Assembly (NCBI GenBank): GCA_002363635.1 | Contig: DEWM01000015.1 | Coordinates: 1 to 25,080, forward strand | Source: Caryophanales bacterium UBA3210 | GTDB taxonomy: Bacteria > Bacillota_I > Bacilli_A > RFN20 > CAG-449 | DNA: 25,080 nucleotides | Direction of reading: 5' to 3' | Part shown: positions 8,621 to 16,233 of the stretch, one piece after another | Numbering within the stretch: position 1 is the stretch's first letter | Layout of the letters: every line of letters starts with the position of its first letter | Translations under genes and position numbers: made by a program | The notes under the pieces: model-generated | Seen by the model: the letters and a program-made list of their open reading frames with translations, nothing else | Databases searched by the model: none | Told to the model about the DNA's origin: nothing

Positions 8621-8648
8621 AAAACTCCCTATTAAAATAAGGAGTTTT
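8621..8648 (-). terminator. Terminator of the LacI-type regulator gene
   Basis: Stem AAAACTCC/GGAGTTTT with an AT-rich loop, followed on the minus strand by a run of T, 27 bases after the stop codon. Confidence 0.8.
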
Positions 8649-8674
8649 CTATATATATTATTTTTTACAAATTA

Positions 8675-9670
8675 CTAGAACTTAGTAGATCCTCTTGAAG
8701 TAAATTTAGCTTCAAATGGGAACTTCTTTTCTTTTAAATCATCTTTTAAAATCTTAGTAACCATACGCATTGCAATAGAACCAACTTCGTACATATCAAT
8801 ATCACATGAAGAAATTGTAGGTCTTGCTAAATATGAATACTTAGTACCGAATACTGAAACTACTTGAACATTTTCAGGAACTTTTAAACCTAAATCTGTT
8901 GCAGCATTTTCAATAGCACATGCAAGTGAATCTCTAGGTGCAACAAATACTTTGTTATCATCTTTATTCTTCTTAAAGTAATCTACAAATGAAGAATATG
9001 TTTCGTGATATGAATCAGTGATTGTAATTGTTTCATATGAACCTTCTTTTAATTCTGAAGCAACTTCTTCATATGTTCTTGAAGTCATATTACCAGAAGA
9101 TGCTGTCTTAACAAATTCAATCTTCTTGCCTTCTTCAGCAGCTTGTTTTAATGCTGCAGCTAATGTCTTTGCAAAATCAATTGTAATGCAACCAACTTTT
9201 TCTCCAATTACATCTCTACCAATAACTACAAGTGGAATCTTGTAATTGATAATATTTGCAATATCTTCTTCATCAAGTTCATCATCAAAGACAACCGCGC
9301 CATCAACATGTGAAGTAACAAGTTTAGCAATTACATCACGAGTATCCTGTTTAGAATGTTTTGTAATAAATAAAGTTGTTTGGTAACCATAGATTTTTCC
9401 AATATCGATCATACCTGAAAGTAAATTAGAGATATGGACATAGTTAACATCTGGAATAACGATACCAATATTAGTTGTTCTATTAGTTGCTAAGCCTTGT
9501 GCTAAAGCATTTGGTTTATAACCAAGACGTGCAATTGTTTCTTCTACTTTCTGTTTTGTATCAGGTCTAACATTAGACTGATTGTTAATAACTCTTGAAA
9601 CAGTAGCAAGTGAAACACCTGCAGCTTTTGCAACTTCGTAAATAGTGACTCTTTCTTTATAAATTCCCAT
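8675..9670 (-). CDS. LacI-family regulator, CcpA-like
   Basis: A 331-residue repressor. The N-terminal helix-turn-helix (about residues 9-28, TIYEVAKAAGVSLATVSRVI) and hinge (GYKPNALAQGL, 50-60) bind DNA; the rest is a periplasmic-binding-protein-like ligand domain. The opening and the C-terminal SRGSTKF resemble CcpA of Bacillus, the carbon catabolite regulator, but the HPr-contact residues cannot be judged by eye, so a sugar-specific repressor remains possible. The start is ATG at 9670, six bases after AGGAGG; an upstream TTG in frame overlaps that ribosome site and is rejected. The promoter is strong and surrounded by TGAAA/TTTCA palindromes, suggesting autoregulation. It has its own promoter and terminator. 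Confidence 0.88.
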   Translation of the reverse strand: MGIYKERVTIYEVAKAAGVSLATVSRVINNQSNVRPDTKQKVEETIARLGYKPNALAQGLATNRTTNIGIVIPDVNYVHISNLLSGMIDIGKIYGYQTTLFITKHSKQDTRDVIAKLVTSHVDGAVVFDDELDEEDIANIINYKIPLVVIGRDVIGEKVGCITIDFAKTLAAALKQAAEEGKKIEFVKTASSGNMTSRTYEEVASELKEGSYETITITDSYHETYSSFVDYFKKNKDDNKVFVAPRDSLACAIENAATDLGLKVPENVQVVSVFGTKYSYLARPTISSCDIDMYEVGSIAMRMVTKILKDDLKEKKFPFEAKFTSRGSTKF

Positions 9671-9685
9671 AGCGTGCCTCCTCAA

Positions 9686-9731
9686 TGAAAATTTTTCACT
9701 TTCGTTTTCATTATAAATGAAAGAATTTTCA
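9686..9731. promoter_or_regulatory. Cluster of TGAAA/TTTCA palindromes (probable operators of the LacI-type regulator)
   Basis: Three inverted repeats lie in 46 bases: TGAAAA-T-TTTTCA (9686-9698), TTTCATT-ATA-AATGAAA (9706-9722, covering the -10), and TGAAA-GAAT-TTTCA (9718-9731, in the spacer). A half-site TGAAAACG, close to one half of the cre consensus, lies at 9710-9703 on the minus strand. Together they suggest repression of the gene by its own product. Confidence 0.5.
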
Positions 9732-9738
9732 AAGTCAA
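9710..9738 (-). promoter_or_regulatory. Sigma-A promoter of the LacI-type regulator gene
   Basis: TTGACT (9738-9733) and TATAAT (9715-9710) with exactly 17 bases between, about 40 bases upstream of the start codon. Confidence 0.8.
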
Positions 9739-9800
9739 ATTAACAAATTGTAATAATTTCTTTGAGGACATTATCAAATAACCCCTAAAAATAACAAAAA

Positions 9801-9823
9801 AGTCTAGATTTGAAATCTAGACT
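9801..9823 (-). terminator. Terminator of the lipid kinase-deoC operon
   Basis: Stem AGTCTAGAT/ATCTAGACT with loop TTGAA, followed on the minus strand by six T, 25 bases after the deoC stop. T-rich sequence on the other side also permits termination in the opposite direction. Confidence 0.88.
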
Positions 9824-9848
9824 CTTATTTTTGAAAATTTTTGTAATA

Positions 9849-10505
9849 TTACTTAGCTGCGTTTAAATCTGCCATGATTTGGATACCTGCTGAAGCACCA
9901 ATTCTTGTAGCACCTGCTTTAACCATAGCAAGTAATTCTTCACCTGAGTGAACTCCACCAGAAGCTTTAACACCCATCTTTTTACCAACAGCTTTTCTCA
10001 TTAATTTAACATCTTCAACTTTTGCGCCCCATTTTGAGAAACCTGTTGAAGTCTTAACGAAGTCAGCTTTTGCTTTCTTTGATAACTTACATGCTCTGAC
10101 TTTTTCTTCATCTGTTAATAAGCAAGTTTCGATAATAACTTTTAATGTCTTTCCTTTTGAAGCTCTTCTAATCTTTCTAATTTCATTTAATGTATATTCA
10201 TCATCATTTTCTTTTAATCTAGAAATGTTGATAACCATATCGACTTCATCTGCACCATCTTTGATAGCTTGTTTTGTTTCGAAAACTTTTGATTCAGTTG
10301 ATGTTGCACCAAGTGGGAAACCGATAACTGTGCAAACTTTAACATCTGTACCTTCGAGTAACTTCTTTGATAAAGCAACGTAACCTGGGTTAACACATAC
10401 TGACATAAAGTCGTATTCTCTTGCTTCCTTGCAGAGCTTTTCGATGTCTGCGTCGACACAATCTGGTTTTAATAATGTGTGATCAATTAATTTGTTGTAA
10501 TCCAT
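9849..10505 (-). CDS. deoC: Deoxyribose-phosphate aldolase
   Basis: A 218-residue class I aldolase that splits 2-deoxyribose 5-phosphate into glyceraldehyde 3-phosphate and acetaldehyde, feeding DNA sugar into glycolysis. The Schiff-base lysine is Lys151 (DFVKTSTGF); the proton-relay pair is Asp89 (DEVDMVINI) and Lys180 (GVKASGGV). Full length for the family. Its ATG follows directly on the TAA of the upstream kinase gene with no gap, and its ribosome site AAGGAG lies inside that gene. None of the usual partners (nucleoside phosphorylase, phosphopentomutase, DeoR) is adjacent; upp at 22026-22652 is the only other nucleoside/base salvage gene in the window. Confidence 0.96.
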   Translation of the reverse strand: MDYNKLIDHTLLKPDCVDADIEKLCKEAREYDFMSVCVNPGYVALSKKLLEGTDVKVCTVIGFPLGATSTESKVFETKQAIKDGADEVDMVINISRLKENDDEYTLNEIRKIRRASKGKTLKVIIETCLLTDEEKVRACKLSKKAKADFVKTSTGFSKWGAKVEDVKLMRKAVGKKMGVKASGGVHSGEELLAMVKAGATRIGASAGIQIMADLNAAK

Positions 10506-11441
10506 TTATAATGACTCCTTTCTTGATTTCTTTGTTTTAATATATGTCATTGGATCTACAGGTAAGCGACTTGATGGGAAGTAGCGGAGGTCATTGTGAA
10601 CAACCTCTACTGTTCCTGGGAATAAATCGTAGATTTCACCATCTAACTCAGTTTCAAGCTGTGGTTCAATCTCTATATGAACTTTCTTACATTTAATACG
10701 ATGAGTATATTTAAGTGTAAGTAAACCTTTCTTTTGAAATTTTAACAATTGAGAAAGTAAGACAATACGTGGAAATTTTTCTACATAAATAAAATCTATA
10801 TATCCATCTTCTATATCAGCATCTAAGCACATTGGCATCATACCGCCTGCCCAAATGCCATTACAGCAATCGACCATGAAGACTTCTTTTGATTGTTCTT
10901 CACCATCATCAATTCGAAATTTAATCTTGTAAGTCTTATAAAATAGAATTGTCTTTAACAATGCTTTTTGATAAGACTGGCGAGAATTGTATTTAGCACG
11001 TAATTCAATTTCTTTTTTAAGTAATTGCAAATCAAAGCCAGTACCGATAATATTAAACGCTCTCATTTTACCTAAAGTTAAATAATCGATATATTTAGGT
11101 TCGTTATTTAAGATATTATCAATATTTTCTTTAACATCGAAATGAATGTTTAAAGTTCTAGCAAGATCATTACCAGTTCCAGCAGGAATTAATCCAAGTG
11201 GAACCTTAGTATTCATACCATTAAGAACTTCAAAAAAAGTACCATCTCCACCAACTGCAATAATTGCATCGCAATCTTTTTTGGACGAGCATTCTTTTGC
11301 TAGTTCAACACTATGGCCTTTGTATTCTGAAATGTGAGTTTCAAATTTAACTTTCTTTTCAGTAAGATAATTTTCAACTTCTTCTAAGACATTTTGTCCT
11401 ATCTTAGATTTCTTTTTACCAGAAGCAATTACATAATACAT
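10506..11441 (-). CDS. Diacylglycerol kinase family lipid kinase
   Basis: A 311-residue DagK/YegS-type kinase. GGDGT (64-68) is the nucleotide-binding signature, followed by LIPAGTGNDLAR (84-95). The C-terminal beta-sandwich ends with the usual ELDGEIYDLFPGTVEV-type substrate region. In Bacillota the DgkB member returns diacylglycerol, released during lipoteichoic acid synthesis, to phosphatidic acid, so it may feed the same lipid pool as the PlsC-like enzyme at 2276-3109; sphingosine-kinase-like relatives with other substrates exist. The start ATG at 11441 has a distant GGAG and a nearer AGAGAT. First gene of a two-gene operon with deoC. Confidence 0.9.
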   Translation of the reverse strand: MYYVIASGKKKSKIGQNVLEEVENYLTEKKVKFETHISEYKGHSVELAKECSSKKDCDAIIAVGGDGTFFEVLNGMNTKVPLGLIPAGTGNDLARTLNIHFDVKENIDNILNNEPKYIDYLTLGKMRAFNIIGTGFDLQLLKKEIELRAKYNSRQSYQKALLKTILFYKTYKIKFRIDDGEEQSKEVFMVDCCNGIWAGGMMPMCLDADIEDGYIDFIYVEKFPRIVLLSQLLKFQKKGLLTLKYTHRIKCKKVHIEIEPQLETELDGEIYDLFPGTVEVVHNDLRYFPSSRLPVDPMTYIKTKKSRKESL

Positions 11442-11533
11442 ATAATCTCTTTTTCTCCGAATTATATTTTATCATAGATATTAATATTAGAAAACACCTT
11501 AAATCATAGAAAAAACTAATTTTTCAACAAAAA

Positions 11534-11551
11534 AAGAGGCAAATGCCTCTT
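11534..11551 (-). terminator. Terminator of rpmF
   Basis: Stem AAGAGGC/GCCTCTT with loop AAAT, followed on the minus strand by seven T, 26 bases after the rpmF stop. Confidence 0.88.
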
Positions 11552-11576
11552 AATTTATAAATATCTAATCTAACTA

Positions 11577-11753
11577 TTATTTAACAGAAACTACCTGTTT
11601 GCCATCGTAGAATCCACACTTTGGGCAAACCTTGTGAGACTGAATTGTTTCACCACAGTTTGGGCATTTTACTAAACCTGTAACTGTTAATTTAAAGTTT
11701 GATCTTCTCTGTCTTTTTGTTGTTTTAGATGTTCTTCTTGCTGGTACTGCCAT
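11577..11753 (-). CDS. rpmF: 50S ribosomal protein L32
   Basis: A 58-residue L32 of the large ribosomal subunit. It opens with the typical [11 protein letters not shown] and carries two CxxC pairs (Cys30, Cys33, Cys43, Cys46), the zinc-binding form. The start follows a perfect AGGAGGTG. It is transcribed alone from a strong promoter; the yceD/DUF177 gene that often precedes rpmF is not adjacent here. The zinc-binding form is the one replaced under zinc starvation in species with a zinc-free paralogue; no paralogue is seen in this window. Confidence 0.97.
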   Translation of the reverse strand: MAVPARRTSKTTKRQRRSNFKLTVTGLVKCPNCGETIQSHKVCPKCGFYDGKQVVSVK

Positions 11754-11793
11754 TTTTCACACCTCCTAATAAATGCTTTTTGACACGTTTACC

Positions 11794-11822
11794 ATTTTAT
11801 CTTAATAAAAATTAAGTGTCAA
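11794..11822 (-). promoter_or_regulatory. Sigma-A promoter of rpmF
   Basis: TTGACA (11822-11817) and TAAAAT (11799-11794) with 17 bases between; the perfect -35 suits a ribosomal protein gene. The -35 region GTGTCAA (11816-11822) has an inverted copy TTGACAC at 11780-11786. Confidence 0.82.
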
Positions 11823-11858
11823 CAATAATTTGCTATATATGATTTTTCTTTCTAAATA

Positions 11859-12911
11859 TTATTTAGAAGCTTTTTTTATTGCTCTTAAGTCGTTAGCTAA
11901 ATCAAGTAATAATTTTTCTGTTTTGTCCCAACCTAGGCACGGATCAGTAATTGATTTACCATAGACTCCTTCGCCGACTTTTTGGCATCCGTCTTCAATA
12001 TAAGACTCAATCATTAGGCCTTTTACGACTTTTCTAATATGTTCATTAAGTTTTAAAGAATGAACAATTTCTTTAGCGATTCTAATTTGTTCTAAGTACT
12101 GTTTATTTGAATTGCAGTGGTTGCAATCAACAACAATTGCAGGGTTAGAGAAATTTTCTTCTGAATATAATTCTGCTAATTTATTTAATGTTTCATAATG
12201 GTAATTTGGTTGCATTTCACCATTCTCATCAACATAACCTCTTAAAATTGCATGTGCATATGGGTTACCTTTTGTTTCAACTTCCCATGCTCTATAGATA
12301 AATGTATGAGAATGTTGAGCAGCATTTATTGCGTTTAACATAACTGTAATATCACCTGATGTAGGATTTTTCATTCCAACTGGTACATCAATACCAGAAG
12401 CTGTTAAACGGTGTTCTTGATCTTCAACAGATCTAGCACCTACTGCTACATAAGTAAGTAAATCATCTAAATATTCATGATTTTCTGGGTATAACATTTC
12501 ATCTGCACATGAGAAACCAGTTTCTTTTAACGCTCTCATATGCATTTTTCTAATAGCAATTAAACCTTTAACCATTTCTGGTTTTCCAGTTGGATCTGGT
12601 TGATGAAGCATACCTTTATAGCCAGCACCTGTAGTTCTTGGTTTATTTGTATAGATTCTAGGAACAATCTTAATTACATCATCAATCTTATCTTGAACGC
12701 CTCTTAATCTTTTAATGTAATCAATAACTGATTCTTCATTATCAGCAGAGCAAGGACCAATGATAAGTAAGAATCTATCGTCTTTGCCAGATAAAATATC
12801 TTTTACTTCTTTATCATTTTTTTCTTTAACCAACTTATCTTCGTTAGATAATGGGTACATATTTCTAACTTCTTCTGGCGAAGGAAGTTGTTGTTTTTTT
12901 ACTATATTCAT
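11859..12911 (-). CDS. aroF: 3-deoxy-7-phosphoheptulonate (DAHP) synthase, AroG/AroF/AroH type
   Basis: A 350-residue class I-alpha DAHP synthase, joining phosphoenolpyruvate and erythrose 4-phosphate at the entry of the shikimate pathway. Motifs: GPCS (52-55), KPRT (90-93), VGARSVEDQEHR (157-168), GMKNPTSG (179-186) and the metal-site segment DCNHCNSN. The length and the N-terminal extension match the feedback-inhibited enterobacterial type rather than the shorter I-beta enzyme fused to chorismate mutase in Bacillus. Eleven bases separate it from the chorismate mutase gene, so the two are one operon. Which amino acid inhibits it cannot be read from the sequence. Confidence 0.93.
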   Translation of the reverse strand: MNIVKKQQLPSPEEVRNMYPLSNEDKLVKEKNDKEVKDILSGKDDRFLLIIGPCSADNEESVIDYIKRLRGVQDKIDDVIKIVPRIYTNKPRTTGAGYKGMLHQPDPTGKPEMVKGLIAIRKMHMRALKETGFSCADEMLYPENHEYLDDLLTYVAVGARSVEDQEHRLTASGIDVPVGMKNPTSGDITVMLNAINAAQHSHTFIYRAWEVETKGNPYAHAILRGYVDENGEMQPNYHYETLNKLAELYSEENFSNPAIVVDCNHCNSNKQYLEQIRIAKEIVHSLKLNEHIRKVVKGLMIESYIEDGCQKVGEGVYGKSITDPCLGWDKTEKLLLDLANDLRAIKKASK

Positions 12912-12922
12912 ACTGTTTACTC

Positions 12923-13207
12923 CTATTTCTTATCATTGTAATTTAATAAATCACGTTGATATTTTTTGGATACATCCATTAAGTTTTGTTGATATAAAAC
13001 ATAATACTCTTTTAAAGATTGGTCTTTTAAATAAGCAGCGTTTCTATCAAGCACTTCTTTTTCACGTTTCAAATCTTCAATTGGCGCACCAGATTCTTTT
13101 TTTGCTTCCGCAACGATTTTAGCGCATTCCATTCTTTTTTCAAAAAGAGCCGCCATTTCTTTATCAATAGCATTAATTTGTAATCTTACTTCATCGAGTT
13201 TAGTCAT
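12923..13207 (-). CDS. Chorismate mutase, AroQ type
   Basis: A 94-residue all-helical AroQ mutase turning chorismate into prephenate for Phe and Tyr. The catalytic residues of the E. coli domain (Arg11, Arg28, Lys39, Asp48, Arg51, Glu52) line up with Arg8, Arg25, Lys36, Asp45, Arg48 and Glu49, a constant offset of three. AAAGGAGGA precedes the ATG. It is first in an operon with DAHP synthase; the two proteins may associate, as the fused or paired forms of other Bacillota do, giving feedback control at the pathway entry. That association is inference. No other shikimate gene is in the window. Confidence 0.92.
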   Translation of the reverse strand: MTKLDEVRLQINAIDKEMAALFEKRMECAKIVAEAKKESGAPIEDLKREKEVLDRNAAYLKDQSLKEYYVLYQQNLMDVSKKYQRDLLNYNDKK

Positions 13208-13278
13208 AGCATCCTCCTTTTAATAGATTTGCACTAATAGAATAACGTTTTAAAATATATTTTTAAATATAAATTAAA

Positions 13279-13306
13279 TAATCGCTCAAGAAAACTTAAG
13301 CGATTA
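13279..13306 (-). terminator. Terminator-like hairpin after mtaB
   Basis: Stem TAATCGCT/AGCGATTA continued by AAG/CTT after one mismatch, loop AAAA, seven bases after the mtaB stop. The following tract is AT-rich with interrupted T, so termination may be partial. Confidence 0.65.
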
Positions 13307-13312
13307 ATGAAT

Positions 13313-14602
13313 TTATTTGTTAAATTGATGGAATTTAACCTTAACTACTTCGTTACGGTTATCGACATCACTTTCAAAGAAAACATCTAGATATTCAGAA
13401 GAATGTCCATAAGAAAGATGTTTCTTTTCATCCCATGTTTCGACAATAACATCAACTTCTTTGCCTTCAAATTTCTTAAAGTAACGGTCTTGAAGTTCAT
13501 TGCCTAAAGTAATAAGTTCTTTAACTCTTTTCTTTTTAACATCTGCAGGAACTTGGTTCTTCATTTTTGCCGCGACAGTTCCAGGGCGTTGAGAATATGG
13601 AAAGACGTGTAAGAAATCAAAATCACATTCTTTAATAAATTCTTTTGATTCTTCAAATTCTTCTTCAGTTTCCCCTGGGAAACCAACAATGACGTCTGCG
13701 GCTAATGCTGCATCAGGAAGTTCTCTTCTAATCTTTTTGATTTTTTCTAAGAATTCTTCTTTTGTATATTTTCTATTCATTCTCTTTAAAACACTTGCAG
13801 AACCAGATTGTAGAGGAATAACAAAGTGCTTTGCAATACGAGGATTTTCTTTAAACATTGTGATTAATTCATCATCAATTTGAGATTCTTCAATAGAAGA
13901 AATTCTAAGTCTTACTAATTTTTTGTTATGTTCTAAGATATCTTTAATTAACTGGTTAAAATTATAATTTAAATCTTTAAAATCTTCTCCGTATGAAGCT
14001 GTATCAATACCTGTAATAACAATTTCTTTGAAATTATTATTAACAAGTCTATCTACTTCGCAAATAACTTCTTCTGGTTTTCTTGAACGTGAATTACCAC
14101 GTGTATAAGGAATGACACAGTAAGAGCAAAAATTATTACAGCCATCTTGGACTTTTAAGAAAGCACGAGTGTTTTCTTTATATGCAGAAATAGCAATTTC
14201 TTCATATTTTTGATTTCTGTTATCTTTTTCAACAGCATAAACAGTTTCTTTTGTTTCTAAATATTGATTGATTAAAGACTCTACATTACCTCTAGAAGAT
14301 GTGCCAATAATAATGCTTACCCCAGGAATTTTTGCAATTTCTTTACCTTGTAATTGAGAAGAACAACCCATAACAAAAATAATAGCGTTAGGATATTCCT
14401 TAATTGCGTTTCTAATTTTTTGTCTACTCTTTTGATCACTTGTTGCAGTGACTGAACATGTATTAATAACAAAAATATCACACTGATCATCAATTGATTC
14501 AGCGTAGCCAAGTTTATCTAATTCTTCAAGAACTGCTTGAGTTTCATATGTATTAACCTTACAGCCTAAAGTTAAGCTCTTATAGTATTTTTGATTAGTC
14601 AT
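13313..14602 (-). CDS. mtaB: tRNA (N6-threonylcarbamoyladenosine37) methylthiotransferase MtaB
   Basis: A 429-residue radical-SAM enzyme that adds a methylthio group to t6A37 of ANN-decoding tRNAs. The N-terminal UPF0004 domain has cluster cysteines Cys14, Cys49 and Cys80; the radical-SAM cluster is Cys155, Cys159 and Cys162 (CNNFCSYC). A TRAM-like tail follows. The LGCKVNTYE opening is typical of MtaB rather than MiaB (which has LGCQMN). The start is ATG at 14602 with AAGGAG seven bases before; an upstream in-frame TTG overlaps the ribosome site and is rejected. It overlaps the end of the preceding gene by eight bases (ATGACTAA), implying coupled translation. Confidence 0.94.
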   Translation of the reverse strand: MTNQKYYKSLTLGCKVNTYETQAVLEELDKLGYAESIDDQCDIFVINTCSVTATSDQKSRQKIRNAIKEYPNAIIFVMGCSSQLQGKEIAKIPGVSIIIGTSSRGNVESLINQYLETKETVYAVEKDNRNQKYEEIAISAYKENTRAFLKVQDGCNNFCSYCVIPYTRGNSRSRKPEEVICEVDRLVNNNFKEIVITGIDTASYGEDFKDLNYNFNQLIKDILEHNKKLVRLRISSIEESQIDDELITMFKENPRIAKHFVIPLQSGSASVLKRMNRKYTKEEFLEKIKKIRRELPDAALAADVIVGFPGETEEEFEESKEFIKECDFDFLHVFPYSQRPGTVAAKMKNQVPADVKKKRVKELITLGNELQDRYFKKFEGKEVDVIVETWDEKKHLSYGHSSEYLDVFFESDVDNRNEVVKVKFHQFNK

Positions 14603-15413
14603 TTTTTTCTCCTTTTGAGGCAAATTTTTCTTTTCTAGAAAGGCGATTTTGAAATCTCTTTCTCATCTTTTTATATGTCTTCTTAGAGATAAATCCATTG
14701 CTATATAAACTAAATACAAAAGTAGGATAAGAAGATGAATAATAAGCATCTACTACATCAGTTAATTTACTCATAATATGATGCATTTCAGGATGCTTAA
14801 TATATTTATCGTAAAGTGGAATTATTTGGTCTAATCTTCCTTGGTCATTAATGATATAAATGCAAGAAAAATCATTTGAATAAAACGCTGCACTTGTTTT
14901 ATCTTCTTTAATTAAAACTAAATTTGTAAATTTAGAATCATATACTTTATATCCATAAGTATCGAATACATCAACAAAGGATGTTAAAGGATTCTTTGTT
15001 AATTGATTATAAGGATATTCAACTAATTTATCACATTGGTCGTTATAAATAATGTTTAATGGAATAGAAAATAATGGAATATAAATTCTAGCTTTTCCCA
15101 CACTAAAATATGGAGAATTATTCTTTTCATAACTATCCCATAATTTTTTTCTTAAATATTCATTTTGACTAACTTCAGTAACTTTTAACGAATTGTCATA
15201 TTCTAAATTAAGAACATCATCGACTAGTTCCTTATTCATCGCGGAACGAATAAGAATGTTACCTTGAATAACTCTAAAAGGATTCCTTTCAGATAAAGGG
15301 ATATGATAAAAAGAAAGAATTTGAGTATATTTTCCTGCATTCTCACTAAAAAATCTAAAATCTTCAGTAGAAGAATAATTAATTTTTCTACGTTTAATAG
15401 TTCTATCTAGCAT
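14595..15413 (-). CDS. Unrecognised protein between rsmE and mtaB
   Basis: I do not recognise this 272-residue protein. It begins at ATG 15413, six bases after AGAGGTG; an upstream TTG overlaps that site and is rejected. The ends are basic (RTIKRRK at the start, MRKRFQNRLSRKEK near the end) around a mixed alpha/beta middle rich in Tyr, Phe and Asn. There is no signal peptide or clear membrane segment and only two cysteines. It overlaps rsmE by 11 bases and mtaB by 8, so the three are translated as a unit. Basic tails and RNA-modification neighbours suggest an RNA-related role, but this is inference only. Confidence 0.8.
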   Translation of the reverse strand: MLDRTIKRRKINYSSTEDFRFFSENAGKYTQILSFYHIPLSERNPFRVIQGNILIRSAMNKELVDDVLNLEYDNSLKVTEVSQNEYLRKKLWDSYEKNNSPYFSVGKARIYIPLFSIPLNIIYNDQCDKLVEYPYNQLTKNPLTSFVDVFDTYGYKVYDSKFTNLVLIKEDKTSAAFYSNDFSCIYIINDQGRLDQIIPLYDKYIKHPEMHHIMSKLTDVVDAYYSSSYPTFVFSLYSNGFISKKTYKKMRKRFQNRLSRKEKFASKGEKND

Positions 15414-16134
15414 CTTCTTCACCTCTTTCAAGAATAAAGCTGATCGCGCTTAATGAGAAAATTGCAGCAGTTTCACTTCTTAAAATGCGTTTTCCTAATG
15501 ATATTGAATGATATCCATTACTAATCGCATAATCTACTTCCTTAGGTGAAAAACCACCTTCAGAGCCTACTAAAACTGCAATAGATTCATTATCTTTAAC
15601 CTTCATTAAAGATTCATAAAAAGTTTCATCAGTAGAATTTTCATAAGCAATATAAGCATGGTCAAAATGGAATTTACCAATATCCTTATAATCGATAATC
15701 TTTTCAATTACAGGAATCTTATTTCTTTTTGACTGTTCACTTGCTTCAGTTAAAATAGTTCTAAATCTAGTTAATTTCTTTTCAACATCTTCTTTTTTAA
15801 TTTTTGCAACACATCTTTCAGATTGAACTAAAATAATTTCACTGACACCAAGTTCAGTGGCTTTTTGTAAAACTAAATCTAGTTTATCTCCTTTAGGTAA
15901 ACAATATAAAAGAGTAACTGGATTTTTAAGTTCGTGGTCTTCGTCAAGTTTATTAACGACTACTACATCAAGAGGATTAAACGCCTTAATTTCACATAAA
16001 AATACTTCATCATTAAAACAAGCAGTTACTTGATCACCGACCTGCATTCTCATAACTTTTTCAATGTGACGAATTTGATCTTTATCAAGTTCTAAATGTC
16101 CATCAACAATGTTACTAACAAAATATCTTTGCAT
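15403..16134 (-). CDS. rsmE: 16S rRNA (uracil1498-N3)-methyltransferase RsmE
   Basis: A 243-residue SPOUT methyltransferase that methylates U1498 of 16S rRNA in the decoding centre. An N-terminal PUA-like domain (about 1-70, with RHIEKVMRM) is followed by the knotted SAM-binding domain: LVGSEGGFS (188-196) and LGKRILRSETA (213-223). The start is ATG at 16134 with AAAGGAG upstream; an in-frame ATG eleven codons earlier lies before that site and is rejected. First gene of the operon with the unrecognised gene and mtaB, so two RNA-modification enzymes flank the unknown protein. Confidence 0.95.
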   Translation of the reverse strand: MQRYFVSNIVDGHLELDKDQIRHIEKVMRMQVGDQVTACFNDEVFLCEIKAFNPLDVVVVNKLDEDHELKNPVTLLYCLPKGDKLDLVLQKATELGVSEIILVQSERCVAKIKKEDVEKKLTRFRTILTEASEQSKRNKIPVIEKIIDYKDIGKFHFDHAYIAYENSTDETFYESLMKVKDNESIAVLVGSEGGFSPKEVDYAISNGYHSISLGKRILRSETAAIFSLSAISFILERGEEDAR

Positions 16135-16157
16135 AAATAAGGCTCCTTTGCCCCTTG

Positions 16158-16166
16158 AGTATATCA
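16158..16166 (-). promoter_or_regulatory. Extended -10 promoter of the rsmE operon
   Basis: TGATATACT on the minus strand, about 24 bases before the rsmE start; the -35 is weak. Confidence 0.5.
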
Positions 16167-16172
16167 TAAGTC

Positions 16173-16192
16173 AAACAATTTATTAATTGTTT
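16173..16192. repeat. Palindrome upstream of the rsmE promoter
   Basis: AAACAATT-TATT-AATTGTTT, a perfect 8-bp inverted repeat at the -35 side of the rsmE promoter and next to the clpB terminator. It has no following T-run; it may be an operator or chance. Confidence 0.35.
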
Positions 16193-16199
16193 ACATAAA

Positions 16200-16227
16200 A
16201 AAGATGTAGGTTTGACCCTACACCTTT
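16200..16227 (-). terminator. Terminator of clpB
   Basis: Stem TGTAGG/CCTACA extended past one mismatch by AAAG/CTTT, loop TTTGAC, with six T following on the minus strand. It begins seven bases after the clpB stop. Confidence 0.82.
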
Positions 16228-16233
16228 AAATGT

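Noticed and set aside
8531..8674. Possible riboswitch ahead of addB
   Set aside because: The interval is taken up by a terminator, a palindrome and a promoter; the leader is too short for a riboswitch.
9018..9245. 75-codon + strand ORF
   Set aside because: Antisense to the LacI-type regulator gene, which has clear domain matches.
9801..9823. Inverted repeat as a mobile-element end
   Set aside because: A T-run on the deoC side and position after the stop codon show an ordinary terminator.
10214..10459. 81-codon minus-strand ORF
   Set aside because: Out-of-frame shadow of deoC, whose active-site motifs are intact in the other frame.
11146..11337. 63-codon + strand ORF
   Set aside because: Antisense shadow of the lipid kinase gene.
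12760..13122. 120-codon + strand ORF
   Set aside because: Crosses two well-supported minus-strand genes (DAHP synthase and chorismate mutase) and has no ribosome site.
13208..13278. Possible T-box or aromatic-amino-acid leader ahead of chorismate mutase
   Set aside because: No T-box sequence, no leader ORF rich in Phe, Tyr or Trp codons and no terminator between promoter and gene; the region is short and AT-only.
13689..13883. 64-codon + strand ORF
   Set aside because: Antisense shadow of mtaB.
14317..14511. 64-codon minus-strand ORF
   Set aside because: Out-of-frame shadow of mtaB.
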